Source of the DNA: Desulfocapsa sp.
Lineage (GTDB): Bacteria; Desulfobacterota; Desulfobulbia; Desulfobulbales; Desulfocapsaceae
Reading direction: 5' to 3'
Assembly: GCA_013792135.1 (NCBI GenBank)
Contig: VMSP01000023.1
Location: forward strand, 1-64,000
DNA: 64,000 nucleotides
Below, piece by piece: positions 30,271 to 40,588 of the stretch. Position 1 is the first letter of the stretch, and every line of letters begins with the position of its first letter. The translations under genes were made by a program, and so were the position numbers. The notes under the pieces are model-generated. The model made no database searches and was not told the DNA's origin. It worked only from the letters and a program-made list of their open reading frames with translations.

Positions 30271-30873
30271 ATGACAATCTCCCCTAATGTAATTCGACAT
30301 AAGGCCGCAGTCACCCGGCCTCGGCGCGAGACCTTAAACGGCCATAAAAGCGTCAACCTTTGGTTTACCGGTCTTTCCGGTTCCGGCAAGTCAACTCTGG
30401 CCCATGCCGTTGAAGAACGGTTACACCTTCAGGGCAAAAGGACCTATGTCTTTGATGGTGATAACGTCCGACACGGGCTGTGCGGTGATCTGGGTTTCAG
30501 TATGGAAGATCGAAGGGAAAACCTGCGGAGAATTGCGGAAATGACAAAACTGTTCCTCGATTCCGGGGTTATCTCACTTACCGCTTTCATCTCACCCCTG
30601 GCCGAAGACCGGGCTCGAATCAGAGATATTATCGGCCCCGATGATTTTATTGAAGTCTACTGCAACTGCCCTTTGGAAATCTGTGAACAACGCGATGTCA
30701 AAGGGCTCTACAAAATGGCACGCGAAGGTAAGATTAAAAATTACACCGGGGTTTCCTCACCCTATGAACCACCGGCCGACCCGGACATTGAGCTGAATAC
30801 AGGAACGCAACCCTTAATGGAATGTGTGAATATGATTGTGGACGCTCTTCGTGCCAGGGGTATTATTTTTTAG
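30271..30873 (+). CDS. cysC: Adenylylsulfate kinase
   Basis: NLWFTGLSGSGKSTLAHAVEERL, FDGDNVRHGLCGDLGFSMEDRRENLRRIAE. Confidence 0.95.
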   Translation: MTISPNVIRHKAAVTRPRRETLNGHKSVNLWFTGLSGSGKSTLAHAVEERLHLQGKRTYVFDGDNVRHGLCGDLGFSMEDRRENLRRIAEMTKLFLDSGVISLTAFISPLAEDRARIRDIIGPDDFIEVYCNCPLEICEQRDVKGLYKMAREGKIKNYTGVSSPYEPPADPDIELNTGTQPLMECVNMIVDALRARGIIF

Positions 30874-31028
30874 GGGTTTAGAAAACTATCACTTTCTTAA
30901 TTTTGCTTCCTACGTCCTTAAAGTAATTTGAAAATATTTTTCGTAACTTTATCGTATAGCTCCCGAGAGGGGTCTTTGCGAATTTCTGGTGGACTGTACG
31001 CTGCTGTTCAAAAACAAAGAGACCAAAA

Positions 31029-31352
31029 ATGACCCGACCAAAATCTCAGACCTCAGCACTTACTCCTCAGCCCTCGTCGCAACCGAAGGTTGCGTTAATC
31101 ACCGGTATTACCGGTCAGGATGGCGCTTATCTCGCCGAGTTCCTTCTGAAAAAAGGCTATGAGGTCCACGGCCTCAAACGCCGTACCTCGCTTTTTAATA
31201 CGTATCGTATCGACCACCTCTACCAGTATCCTCACGAGAAAGATCGTCGTTTCGTCCTCCATCACGGCGACATGACTGACTCCAGCAGTCTGATCTGCAT
31301 TGTTCAACAAGTACAGCCGGATGAGATCTACAACATGGCTATTCGGTCCTGA
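31029..31352 (+). pseudogene. gmd: GDP-mannose 4,6-dehydratase, N-terminal remnant
   Basis: [47 protein letters not shown]...[25 protein letters not shown] then IRS-stop; 107 aa only. Confidence 0.85.
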
Positions 31353-31370
31353 ATTGATAGGGATTTGATT

Positions 31371-32333
31371 ATGAATCTACAAGATAAGATCTACATTGCC
31401 GGCCATCGTGGCCTGGTTGGCTCAGCTCTGATGCGGCAACTACAAGCCAAAGGATACAATAACCTCATCACTCGCACCCATGATGAACTGGATCTAACTG
31501 ATCAAAGTGCTGTGCGTGATTTCTTTGCTGCTGAAAACCCTGATTATGTCTTCTTGGCTGCAGCTAAAGTCGGTGGCATTCATGCCAACAATACCTATCC
31601 GGCAGAATTCATCTACTCCAATCTGACCATCCAGTCCAACGTCATTCATGAGGCTTACCGCGGTGGCGTTAAACGCCTGCTGTTCCTCGGCTCAAGCTGT
31701 ATTTATCCACGTGACTGTCCACAGCCGATGAAGGAAGAATACCTCCTTACCGGCCCGCTGGAGTCCACCAATCGTCCCTATGCCCTGGCCAAGATCGCGG
31801 GCATCGAGATGTGCTGGGCCTACAATCGGCAATATGGCACCAGGTTCATGGCCGTGATGCCCACCAACCTGTATGGCCCAAACGATAATTACGATCTCAA
31901 CAACTCCCACGTTCTGCCTGCGCTGATCCGCAAGATGCATGAAGCGAAACAGCGTGGCGATAAGGAAGTTGTGGTGTGGGGTACCGGCACACCGAGGCGC
32001 GAATTCCTCTACAGCGACGACATGGCGGAAGCCTGCCTCTATCTGCTGGAACAGCCGGAAGAAAAGCTGCAATCGTTGTTTAGGGACAAACAACCGCCGC
32101 TTGTAAATGTTGGTTGCGGTGAAGACCTAACCATCCGAGAATTGGCGGAGCTGGTTAGGGATGTGGTTGGCTTTCCTGGCAACCTTACTTTTGATCCCTC
32201 CAAACCGGATGGGACGATGCGGAAGTTGCTGGACGTCTCCCGCATCAACGCACTCGGCTGGCAACGCAAGGTGCCGTTGAAGGAAGGCATCGCCTTCTCC
32301 TATCAGGACATGTTGGGCAAAGAAGAAAAATAA
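31371..32333 (+). CDS. fcl: GDP-L-fucose synthase
   Basis: [62 protein letters not shown]. Confidence 0.95.
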   Translation: MNLQDKIYIAGHRGLVGSALMRQLQAKGYNNLITRTHDELDLTDQSAVRDFFAAENPDYVFLAAAKVGGIHANNTYPAEFIYSNLTIQSNVIHEAYRGGVKRLLFLGSSCIYPRDCPQPMKEEYLLTGPLESTNRPYALAKIAGIEMCWAYNRQYGTRFMAVMPTNLYGPNDNYDLNNSHVLPALIRKMHEAKQRGDKEVVVWGTGTPRREFLYSDDMAEACLYLLEQPEEKLQSLFRDKQPPLVNVGCGEDLTIRELAELVRDVVGFPGNLTFDPSKPDGTMRKLLDVSRINALGWQRKVPLKEGIAFSYQDMLGKEEK

Positions 32334-32390
32334 ATGAGAACCAATAATTTAGCTTAACCCCTACTACGACTACGAGACGCATCAACGTAA

Positions 32391-33350
32391 TTGAAATCGG
32401 TGTGTAACTTAATGAAAAATAATATTCATCCCTTAGCAGATGTCCAAAGCCAAGATATAGGCGCAGGTACCTGCATCTGGCAATTTTGCGTAGTGTTGGC
32501 AGGAGCCAAAATTGGTTCGAACTGCAACATCTGCGCGCAGGTATTGATTGAAAACGATGTGGTGATTGGTGACAAAGTTACGATCAAAAGCGGAGTGCAA
32601 CTTTGGGATGGCATACGCATTGAAGACAATGTCTTCATCGGGCCAAACGTCACTTTTACCAATGACTTGTTCCCTCGCTCCAAGGTGTATCCCGAGCAGT
32701 TTTTGCAGACCTTCATCAAGACTGGTGCCTCGATTGGTGCGAATGCCACCATCTTGCCGGGTGTGACGGTGGCTGAAGGAGCGATGATTGGAGCCGGCGC
32801 AGTGGTGACACGTTCTGTGCCACCCAATGCAATTGTGGTGGGCAACCCAGCGCGGATTGTTGGTTATACCAATACCAAACTGGAAGAAAGCATTAAACAG
32901 CAACTATCGAAAGATGATCGCAAGCCGCCATTCTCGGACACCACAGTTGTGCGAGGTGTCACAACACATAAATTCCCACTGATACCCGACTTACGTGGCA
33001 GCCTCACGGCGGGTGAATTTGAACAGCATATACCCTTCGCGCCTCAGCGCTACTTCATGGTGTTTGATGTGCCAAGCAAAGAAACGCGCGGTGAACATGC
33101 TCATCGCACCTGCCATCAATTTTTGATTTGCGTGCGTGGTAGCTGTGCGGTCTTGGCGGATGATGGTGTGAATCGAACAGAAGTGTTGCTGGATTCCCCC
33201 GACAAAGGCATCTACCTGCCACCGATGGTTTGGGGTGTGCAATACAAATATTCAGAAGATGCTGTGTTGCTGGTCTTTGCGTCGCATCATTATGAATCAT
33301 CCGATTACATCCGAAATTATTCGGATTTTCTAAACGAAGTAGCGAAATAA
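32391..33350 (+). CDS. Bifunctional left-handed-beta-helix acyltransferase + WxcM/FdtA-type 3,4-ketoisomerase (FdtD-like fusion)
   Basis: Hexapeptide repeats at N-terminus ([38 protein letters not shown]) and cupin ketoisomerase C-terminus ([33 protein letters not shown]). Confidence 0.88.
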   Translation: MKSVCNLMKNNIHPLADVQSQDIGAGTCIWQFCVVLAGAKIGSNCNICAQVLIENDVVIGDKVTIKSGVQLWDGIRIEDNVFIGPNVTFTNDLFPRSKVYPEQFLQTFIKTGASIGANATILPGVTVAEGAMIGAGAVVTRSVPPNAIVVGNPARIVGYTNTKLEESIKQQLSKDDRKPPFSDTTVVRGVTTHKFPLIPDLRGSLTAGEFEQHIPFAPQRYFMVFDVPSKETRGEHAHRTCHQFLICVRGSCAVLADDGVNRTEVLLDSPDKGIYLPPMVWGVQYKYSEDAVLLVFASHHYESSDYIRNYSDFLNEVAK

Positions 33351-33357
33351 AATTAAA

Positions 33358-34467
33358 ATGAAAGTTCCTTTTCTCGATTTAAAAGCGTCCTATCTCGAAC
33401 TTCAACCGGACATTGATGCCGCGATCAAGCGCGTGCTTGACTCGGGGTGGTACATTCTCGGCAAAGAAGTGGATGGCTTTGAGCAAGAGTATGCGGCCTA
33501 CTGCGAAGCGAAACATTGCGTGGGGGTGGCGAATGGCCTGGATGCCTTGCATCTGGCACTGTTGGCGCTAGGAGTAGGTGCCGGCGATGAAGTCATCGTG
33601 CCGAGCAATACCTATATCGCCACTTGGCTGGCAGTCAGTCAGTGCGGCGCAATACCGATACCAGTCGAACCCGATGCCGCGACCTATAACATAGATCCGG
33701 CGCGCATTGAAACAGCGATTACCCCGCGCACCAAAGTCATCCTGCCCGTTCATTTGTATGGTCAGCCAGCCGATATGGACCCGATTTTGGCGATTGCGTG
33801 CAAGCATGGCTTGAAAGTGCTGGAAGACGGCGCCCAGGCGCACGGCGCCCGTTACAAAGGTAAGCGGCTCGGTGCGCATGGCGATGTGGTGGCGTGGAGC
33901 TTTTACCCCGGTAAGAATCTTGGGGCGTATGGCGACGGTGGGGCAATCACCACCGATGATGCAGAAGTCGCAGAGCGCATCCGTGTACTGCGCAACTATG
34001 GTTCACGGGTGAAATACGTCAATGACGTGCGTGGTTTCAATAGTCGGCTGGACACCCTGCAAGCGGCGTTGTTGCGCGTCAAATTGCAACACTTGGATCG
34101 CTGGAACGAGGCGCGCCGAAAAATTGCTGCCCAGTATCTGACTGGCCTATCAGGTATCGATTTAATACTTCCATTCGTTCCCAATTGGGCAGATCCGGTG
34201 TGGCATTTGTTTGTCGTACGCAGCAAGGCGCGTGAACGATTCCATCAGCAGCTCAACCAAGCGGGTGTTGGCATCCTGATTCATTACCCGATTCCGCCGC
34301 ATCTTCAGGGGGCGTATGCCGACCTTGGGTTTGGCAAAGAGGCATTCCCCATCGCTGAGCGAATTCATGAGGAGGTATTGAGTCTGCCCATGTTTCCGAG
34401 CATGTCGCGGGAGCAAACCAACCAAGTGATAGTGGCCTGTTGCAAAGTACAGGGTGCTGCCGAATGA
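33358..34467 (+). CDS. DegT/DnrJ/EryC1/StrS aminotransferase (FdtB-like)
   Basis: [90 protein letters not shown]. Confidence 0.93.
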   Translation: MKVPFLDLKASYLELQPDIDAAIKRVLDSGWYILGKEVDGFEQEYAAYCEAKHCVGVANGLDALHLALLALGVGAGDEVIVPSNTYIATWLAVSQCGAIPIPVEPDAATYNIDPARIETAITPRTKVILPVHLYGQPADMDPILAIACKHGLKVLEDGAQAHGARYKGKRLGAHGDVVAWSFYPGKNLGAYGDGGAITTDDAEVAERIRVLRNYGSRVKYVNDVRGFNSRLDTLQAALLRVKLQHLDRWNEARRKIAAQYLTGLSGIDLILPFVPNWADPVWHLFVVRSKARERFHQQLNQAGVGILIHYPIPPHLQGAYADLGFGKEAFPIAERIHEEVLSLPMFPSMSREQTNQVIVACCKVQGAAE

Positions 34468-35735
34468 CTTTGGTCAAGACTAGCCTGCTCAACGGTATTG
34501 CTGTTGCCGTAAAAGTTGCAAGTGCTCTCGTGCTTAACAAGATATTGGCGGTCTATGTTGGCCCCGCCGGATATGCCCTCATCGGTCAGTTTCAGAATGC
34601 AGTTTCCATTATAGTCAGCCTTGCCGGTGGCGTGGTGGCGACGGGGGTCACCAAGGCGACCGCTCAACATTTTGATGATGAGGCAAGGCAACATGCAGTC
34701 TGGCAAACCGCGATACGATTTTCTTTGGGGGCATCATTATTCGCGGCTGTCATCCTGTTGTTTATTGGTAATGATCTGGCTCAATGGCTGTTGCATCGGG
34801 CGGACATGTCCAGTGTCTTTGTCTGGTTGGCACTCACCTTACCTGCTTTGGCCGCCAACAACCTTTTGATGGCGATCGTCAATGGCAAAAAAGAAGTTGG
34901 TATTTATGTTACGGTTAACATTCTCGGCAGCTTGCTCAGTATGCTGGTGACAGGGTTGATGGCCTTCAACTTTGGCCTGTATGGTACGCTAGTTGCCTTT
35001 ACGATTAACCCCGCCATCGTGTTGCTGTCCACAGCGGCGATCGTCGCGCGACGCGATTGGTTCAAGGCCAGATTCCTTTGGGGCCAGATGAATCGCCCCG
35101 TCTTGCGTGAGCTGTCTGGATTTGGCTTGATGGGGCTGACTTCTGCCCTAACCATGCCCCTCACTTTCATGTTAATTCGCGATCATCTGGCAACCAACCT
35201 GGGTTTAACCGCCGCCGGCTATTGGCAGGCTTCATGGAAGATTAGCGAGATTTACTTAATGCTGGTGACCACCACGCTGTCGGTTTATTACCTGCCACGC
35301 CTGTCAGAAATTAGAACTGCACCTGAACTGAAGGCAGAGATTATCAAAGTTTATCGCTTTGTTTTACCTGTCGTCGTAGTGGGTGCATTGACAATTTTTG
35401 TATTGCGTGATTTCATCATCCACACCCTGTTCACCCCAGACTTTTTACCTATGCGTGAGTTGTTTCCTTGGCAGCTTGCGGGAGATGTGATCAAGATCGG
35501 CTCTTGGATACTCGGTTACATAATGCTTGGGCGAGCGATGGTGAAGTTTTTTGTGATCACGGAAATCGCTTTTTCCATTTCATTTGTTTTATTGAGTTGG
35601 TTATTGGTTGGCGTCTTTGGCTTGGTTGGGGTGTCCATGGCCTATGCGATAAACTACTTCTTGCACTGGGTCGGCATGTGGTACTTGGTGAAATATGAAA
35701 TGCGGCGGATGGAGATGGTGCATGGTCAATCCTAA
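34464..35735 (+). CDS. O-antigen/lipopolysaccharide flippase (Wzx-like)
   Basis: Multi-[45 protein letters not shown] overlap with the upstream gene. Confidence 0.85.
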   Translation: MTLVKTSLLNGIAVAVKVASALVLNKILAVYVGPAGYALIGQFQNAVSIIVSLAGGVVATGVTKATAQHFDDEARQHAVWQTAIRFSLGASLFAAVILLFIGNDLAQWLLHRADMSSVFVWLALTLPALAANNLLMAIVNGKKEVGIYVTVNILGSLLSMLVTGLMAFNFGLYGTLVAFTINPAIVLLSTAAIVARRDWFKARFLWGQMNRPVLRELSGFGLMGLTSALTMPLTFMLIRDHLATNLGLTAAGYWQASWKISEIYLMLVTTTLSVYYLPRLSEIRTAPELKAEIIKVYRFVLPVVVVGALTIFVLRDFIIHTLFTPDFLPMRELFPWQLAGDVIKIGSWILGYIMLGRAMVKFFVITEIAFSISFVLLSWLLVGVFGLVGVSMAYAINYFLHWVGMWYLVKYEMRRMEMVHGQS

Positions 35736-36366
35736 GCCATCCTTGCTGTGTCGTTTACGACGCCGATTGCAGTTATTGCCAATCCGGATGTATCAGCGAT
35801 TGCGGGTCTGGGGGTACAAATTCGTTTCGAATATTCATCATTGCGACAGCCTGGCCTGTTTCAACCAGCCCGTGGTGATGACTGGTCGGGGAAGGGTTCA
35901 ATTAGGGCGCTGCAACCTGGGAGTTTGGCCATCCCCCTATTATTTGAACGGCTATATTCATATCGAAGCGCGCGATGCTACCTCAAGCATAGAAATTGAA
36001 GATGGTGTATGGGTCAACAACAATGCGGTAATTATTGCCGAGCGCAGCAGTATCCGCATCGGAGCCAACACGCTGATAGGTACAGAGTTTACTGTTTATG
36101 ATTCCGATTTTCATGATCTGCATCCAGAAAACAGAATGTCCGGAATTCACAAATGTGCGTCAGTGAGTATTGGCAAAAATGTATTCATTGGATCACGGGT
36201 AATGGTGCTGAAAGGCGTGGATATTGGTGATAATTGCGTGATTGCTAGTGGGGCTGTTGTTACAAATTCTGTACCCGCGAATTGCATTGCAGGGGGTGTG
36301 CCCGCACGAGTTATCAGATATCTGAGAAACGACGAAAAACAAGAGAATATTTTGCAAGGTAGATGA
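35722..36366 (+). CDS. Hexapeptide-repeat O-acetyltransferase
   Basis: LbH repeats: ...VWVNNNAVIIAERSSIRIGANTLIGTEFTVYDSDFHDLHPENR...VSIGKNVFIGSRVMVLKGVDIGDNCVIASGAVVTNSVPANCIAGGVPARVI. Confidence 0.88.
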   Translation: MVNPKPSLLCRLRRRLQLLPIRMYQRLRVWGYKFVSNIHHCDSLACFNQPVVMTGRGRVQLGRCNLGVWPSPYYLNGYIHIEARDATSSIEIEDGVWVNNNAVIIAERSSIRIGANTLIGTEFTVYDSDFHDLHPENRMSGIHKCASVSIGKNVFIGSRVMVLKGVDIGDNCVIASGAVVTNSVPANCIAGGVPARVIRYLRNDEKQENILQGR

Positions 36367-37355
36367 TGGAAATCTTTCTAACTTTCTTGATTATTACCTA
36401 TCGTCGACCTGAAAAGGTTGCGCGGCTACTGCGTTTATTTTTGGATGATCGTTGGCAGCATCTTAATCATTTGAAGTTCGAAATTGTGATTGCGGACGAT
36501 CATGGTGAAGATGGTACTTACGAGATTATCAGTCCAATAATTAATCAGCTTGAAGAAAATGGCTGGCGGGTTAAGTACATTTATCGTGAAACGAATTTAC
36601 GGGGTGATCGCAATTTGTATTATGGGTATACACGGGATTCCTCAGGCAAGTTTGTTTGGTTCTTGTGTGATGATGATGTGATAGACGTCGGGTTGGCGAT
36701 CCCTTACATTGAAATGGTACGTCAAGTAAACCCTTTGGTCAGTATTTGTGGTTTTGTGCAAGGCAGCGATAATCATTCTGGAAATTTTTTCGGAGGTGAT
36801 GCTCGACTCGTTCAGGATTTTCCGGAGGCTGTCAATTATTTGATTAAGTTTCCCAAAACTACGGCCTATCTTATGCGGCGTTGTCCGGGAATAAATCTTG
36901 ATCATGTGTTTGAACGGTGGGATCGTACATTGTTTTCTTGGATTGGGATTCCTATTTGTTTGTTAGCCCAGACAAAAAATGAAGGTGTTTTAATATATCC
37001 TGCTGTTGTGGCATGCGCTGATGATGATTATGGACTATTGCAATATAGCTATAGGATTTTCGGAAAATTGGCTTTTGTTATTGAGGATAGCATTAAACTT
37101 TCTGGAAAATCTTTTCAGAAAATTAGACCCAGTCTGGTTAATTTGACTGATAATGACGAAATAAAACTATGCCTTAATGGTTTACAAGCACACTACAGTT
37201 GGCGATGTCCCATTGGATATACGACAGACGTTCTTAATCAAGAATTAATTTTCATACAAAAAAATTGGTTGGCCATTTTTCGCTCACAACTGCGTATGGT
37301 GTCATTTATGAAGTTTATTATTTACTTTTTGGGGTCCTATGTCTTTCATTCGTAA
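36363..37355 (+). CDS. Glycosyltransferase family 2-like
   Basis: FLTFLIITYRRPEKVARLLRLFL, FEIVIADDHGEDGT, KFVWFLCDDDVI. Confidence 0.82.
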   Translation: MMEIFLTFLIITYRRPEKVARLLRLFLDDRWQHLNHLKFEIVIADDHGEDGTYEIISPIINQLEENGWRVKYIYRETNLRGDRNLYYGYTRDSSGKFVWFLCDDDVIDVGLAIPYIEMVRQVNPLVSICGFVQGSDNHSGNFFGGDARLVQDFPEAVNYLIKFPKTTAYLMRRCPGINLDHVFERWDRTLFSWIGIPICLLAQTKNEGVLIYPAVVACADDDYGLLQYSYRIFGKLAFVIEDSIKLSGKSFQKIRPSLVNLTDNDEIKLCLNGLQAHYSWRCPIGYTTDVLNQELIFIQKNWLAIFRSQLRMVSFMKFIIYFLGSYVFHS

Positions 37356-37530
37356 ATGCTATTTTTTATTAAGCGCCCAATTTGGCATTGACCCAAGAAA
37401 AACATTTCGCTCTTTGTGGGGCCTGCCCCGATATGTGCGCGATTTCTTCAGCTTCAACTACACCGGCCGCCTTGAATTGCTGCCCTGCCTGCATGACTGG
37501 TATGAAGATGAAGTGGCGGTGAAAATCTGA
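37339..37530 (+). pseudogene. Short truncated ORF, remnant of a longer polysaccharide-locus protein
   Basis: 63-aa MSFIRKCYFLLSAQFGIDPRKTFRSLWGLPRYVRDFFSFNYTGRLELLPCLHDWYEDEVAVKI; looks like a methyltransferase/DUF268-type N-terminus only. Confidence 0.4.
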
Positions 37531-39011
37531 TGGATGCAGCTAGCGCAAGGAATGCTATTTCCCGTGAAAAAAGAAGCGTAAGTATACCCAAGGGTCAGGT
37601 TGCCCTTTTGATCTTATTGTTAGGTGTTGGTAGTGCACTCATATTAGCCACGATCCAACAGGCTTCGTTTAATTCTGTTTTTCTCCTTGGCTTTGTTGCT
37701 ATTGGCGGTCTCGTGCTCTGCCAGAACACACAAATCAGGCTAAATGACCAATCTCTCAAGATTCTTGGTTATTTTTGGCTAATAAAGCTTGGGTTAAGCC
37801 TTTTACTGCTTTATGCGGGTTGGATGCCGCAGTTAGACGAATCTTCAAGTGCGTGGGGCTATGATCCTCAACGATACTATTTTCAAGCGCAGGAGCTGAT
37901 TGACTATGGCTGGTCGACAGACTTTATCTCGCTCAATTATGTGGGCATCCTCTACTACTACGGCGCGATATTTTATGTCCTTGGTCACAATCCGGTCATA
38001 CCGGCTTTAATCAATGCATTCGTGACGCTTGTCGCAAGCTTGTATTTGGTCAAGGTAGGTTATGAGATCAAGCGGCAGAAAGGGCCTCGTGATTGGACGC
38101 TGGCCTTTGCCTTGTTGTTACCAGAGTTGCTTTGGTTCGATGTAATGACATCTCGCGAGACATTGGTGGCGGCTTTGCTATTGTTCGCGATGTTGACCAC
38201 AGGTCGTTACCTTGCACGAACGGCACCGCTTTCTTTCTTCAAGGTTTTGGCTATTGTCGGCTTGTCTGTGCTCGCCATTGCCGCCGTGCGTACCAGCATG
38301 GTATTTCCGGTGTTCATTTCAGTTGTGTTAATGATACTGCTGGTCAAACCGCAACGCGGATCGCGGGTTGTACAAAGGGCGATCTTGGTCGTTGCTGCTG
38401 CTGTGATACTCATTGTTCTACCAGGTATATCCGGTTATCTGGGCGGATACGATTTCGATATGGGCAAAGCCCTTCAGCAGGCGAGTTCAGCAACAGGAAA
38501 CATCGCGCTAAGTGCCGATATGGAGTGGAGTGAGAACTCCATTGGCATGCTGCTCATGCCCGAGGGCGTGCTTCAGTCTATCCTGTTTTTGCCGCCGCGC
38601 ATGGTGCTCTATCTGGTTGCACCTCTTCCAAATATTTGGTTATCTGTTAGTGATTTGCTGGCGGGCAGCTGGGGGAGTTGGCAAAAGCTTTTCACTCTAC
38701 TTTCATCTGTGATCAATGTGCTTGCAATACCCTATGCGTTGGCTTCTTTTGCTCAATCTATTAAGAGGCGAAAAGAGAACGTTGCGACGCTTGTGTTCCA
38801 TGTTTCATACTTGGTTACGTTTGTGGCGATTGCCGGTGGGAATTTGATTATTCACGAGCGTTACCGTGTTATGGCAACGCTTCTGCTTTGGGGGTGTGCG
38901 TGGTTAGGGGCGACCACATGTTCAAAACGGTTGATAGTTAGTGCGTCATTGCTTTGGTATGGTCTGCTCACCTTTGGAGCATTGTTTTATCTCGGTTATA
39001 AATTGCTATGA
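37530..39011 (+). CDS. Polytopic membrane protein, candidate polysaccharide polymerase (Wzy)
   Basis: Many TM helices, position between flippase/GT and fucosyltransferase genes. Confidence 0.6.
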   Translation: MDAASARNAISREKRSVSIPKGQVALLILLLGVGSALILATIQQASFNSVFLLGFVAIGGLVLCQNTQIRLNDQSLKILGYFWLIKLGLSLLLLYAGWMPQLDESSSAWGYDPQRYYFQAQELIDYGWSTDFISLNYVGILYYYGAIFYVLGHNPVIPALINAFVTLVASLYLVKVGYEIKRQKGPRDWTLAFALLLPELLWFDVMTSRETLVAALLLFAMLTTGRYLARTAPLSFFKVLAIVGLSVLAIAAVRTSMVFPVFISVVLMILLVKPQRGSRVVQRAILVVAAAVILIVLPGISGYLGGYDFDMGKALQQASSATGNIALSADMEWSENSIGMLLMPEGVLQSILFLPPRMVLYLVAPLPNIWLSVSDLLAGSWGSWQKLFTLLSSVINVLAIPYALASFAQSIKRRKENVATLVFHVSYLVTFVAIAGGNLIIHERYRVMATLLLWGCAWLGATTCSKRLIVSASLLWYGLLTFGALFYLGYKLL

Positions 39012-39352
39012 ATAAAATCATCACCTGCAACAAAGGAGGTCTCGGCAACCAATTTTTCTGCTACGCCGCTGCGTGTCGGCTGGCTCAGACCAATAGCGCC
39101 GAACTGGTCATTGATGACGTCACCGGCTTTGCGTGCGACCTGCAGTATCGCCGGCAATACGCGCTGGATCATTTTCATGTCCCGCGGTGCGGAAGGTAAC
39201 GCCAGAGAAGCGGATGGAGCCATTCGAGCGCCACCGGCGGGGTCTTATGAAATGGTTGTTCTGCATGCGGCCTTTTCGCGGAAAGGCGCTATCTGGAACA
39301 GGAAGGGCTGGATTTTGATATGTGACTTCTTACTTCAAAAGTAAAAGAGACA
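39008..39352 (+). pseudogene. Truncated GT11 fucosyltransferase (decayed paralog of 40589..41488)
   Basis: MNKIITCNKGGLGNQFFCYAAACRLAQTNSAELVIDDVTGFACDLQYRRQYALDHF aligns to the downstream gene; frameshift near 39190; homology ends at AAGTAAAAGAGACA (39352). Confidence 0.88.
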
Positions 39353-39610
39353 TGATAACGTTCACAACATCGTTTACTCGCTATTTTAGCAGATTGACAA
39401 TTCGTTCATATGATCGTTTCTAAATCTATACAGTTTAAAAGAGATTGCAACTAAGCACAGCACCAACTGTTTGATTGTGGACGATGTCTTGAATGCGAAA
39501 TTAGTGAACGATGTCCTGAACTTTATCAATTAGCGGATTGACATATGACTAATGAGATTACATTCAGGGCAGGTGAGGCTTTACACAAATGTGTCAGATG
39601 AGGTAAAATT

Positions 39611-40468
39611 ATGGCTAAAATATTCAATGATTACAGTTTTTTGGCAAAACATCAGGTTGAATCTCCTGTAATTCCGTTTAGGCATAAAATAGCCATTAAG
39701 ATTGTAAATGTTTTGGACTTATCTCACCACTCGTTGCTTGATGTTGGGGGGGGGACGAGTAGTTATCTGAAGTATGTAAAGGGTAGGCATAGGGCAGTTT
39801 GTGATATGGAACCTTCCTCTATTGAAAGTTCGTTATACGAGGAGTCCTTCCAGGCAGCACTACCATCCTTGCAGTTAGAAGACTGCTCTTACGATGTTGT
39901 GTCAGCTTTTGAGGTCTTGGAACACATGTCACTTGATATGTATCTCGCAAGTGTTAAGGAGCTTGGTCGAATTACCAGCGATATCACTATCGTTTCAGCG
40001 CCATTTATGCAAGATCTGACAGGATCGTATTGCAAATGTGCATCATGTGGGTGCATATTTCAATGCGAAGGACATTATCGCTCTTTCAATATTGAGGATC
40101 TCAAGGCTATTCAGGAGCACTTGGGTACCCTAGCAGAAGTATATTTTTGTTGCCCAAGTAATACTGAAAAGATGGGTATATCGTACGGAATCGGATTGAA
40201 ACTTAAAAAAATTGTAAAGGCTCGTGTACGCTTTGCTTACCAATTATTCGGAAAGAAATTCGCTAAGCCGCCTTTTACAAAATGCCCATCCTGCAATACT
40301 GAATTATTTCATGATTACGCGCAATATAAGGAGGCTATTCTTAATAAAGTTTCCGAAAAAACATATGCAATTGGCTACCTTAAAACCCATAGGGTGAGTA
40401 TTGGGACGTTTGTTGCGATCTATACTAAAAAGAACACTATTGTCCCATATGTTGGAGATGACACTTAA
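39611..40468 (+). CDS. Class I SAM-dependent methyltransferase
   Basis: HHSLLDVGGGTSSYLKYVKGRHRAVCDMEPS, CSYDVVSAFEVLEHM. Confidence 0.85.
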   Translation: MAKIFNDYSFLAKHQVESPVIPFRHKIAIKIVNVLDLSHHSLLDVGGGTSSYLKYVKGRHRAVCDMEPSSIESSLYEESFQAALPSLQLEDCSYDVVSAFEVLEHMSLDMYLASVKELGRITSDITIVSAPFMQDLTGSYCKCASCGCIFQCEGHYRSFNIEDLKAIQEHLGTLAEVYFCCPSNTEKMGISYGIGLKLKKIVKARVRFAYQLFGKKFAKPPFTKCPSCNTELFHDYAQYKEAILNKVSEKTYAIGYLKTHRVSIGTFVAIYTKKNTIVPYVGDDT

Positions 40469-40588
40469 TCAAATTTTGTTGCTGCCTGTAGTGTAGAAGA
40501 TACCAACAAAGGAATTGGTAAACATAGTTCACTTTAACAGTTTTAATATATTGCCTAAAATTAGCTGATCTCTTGGGACTAAACATCT

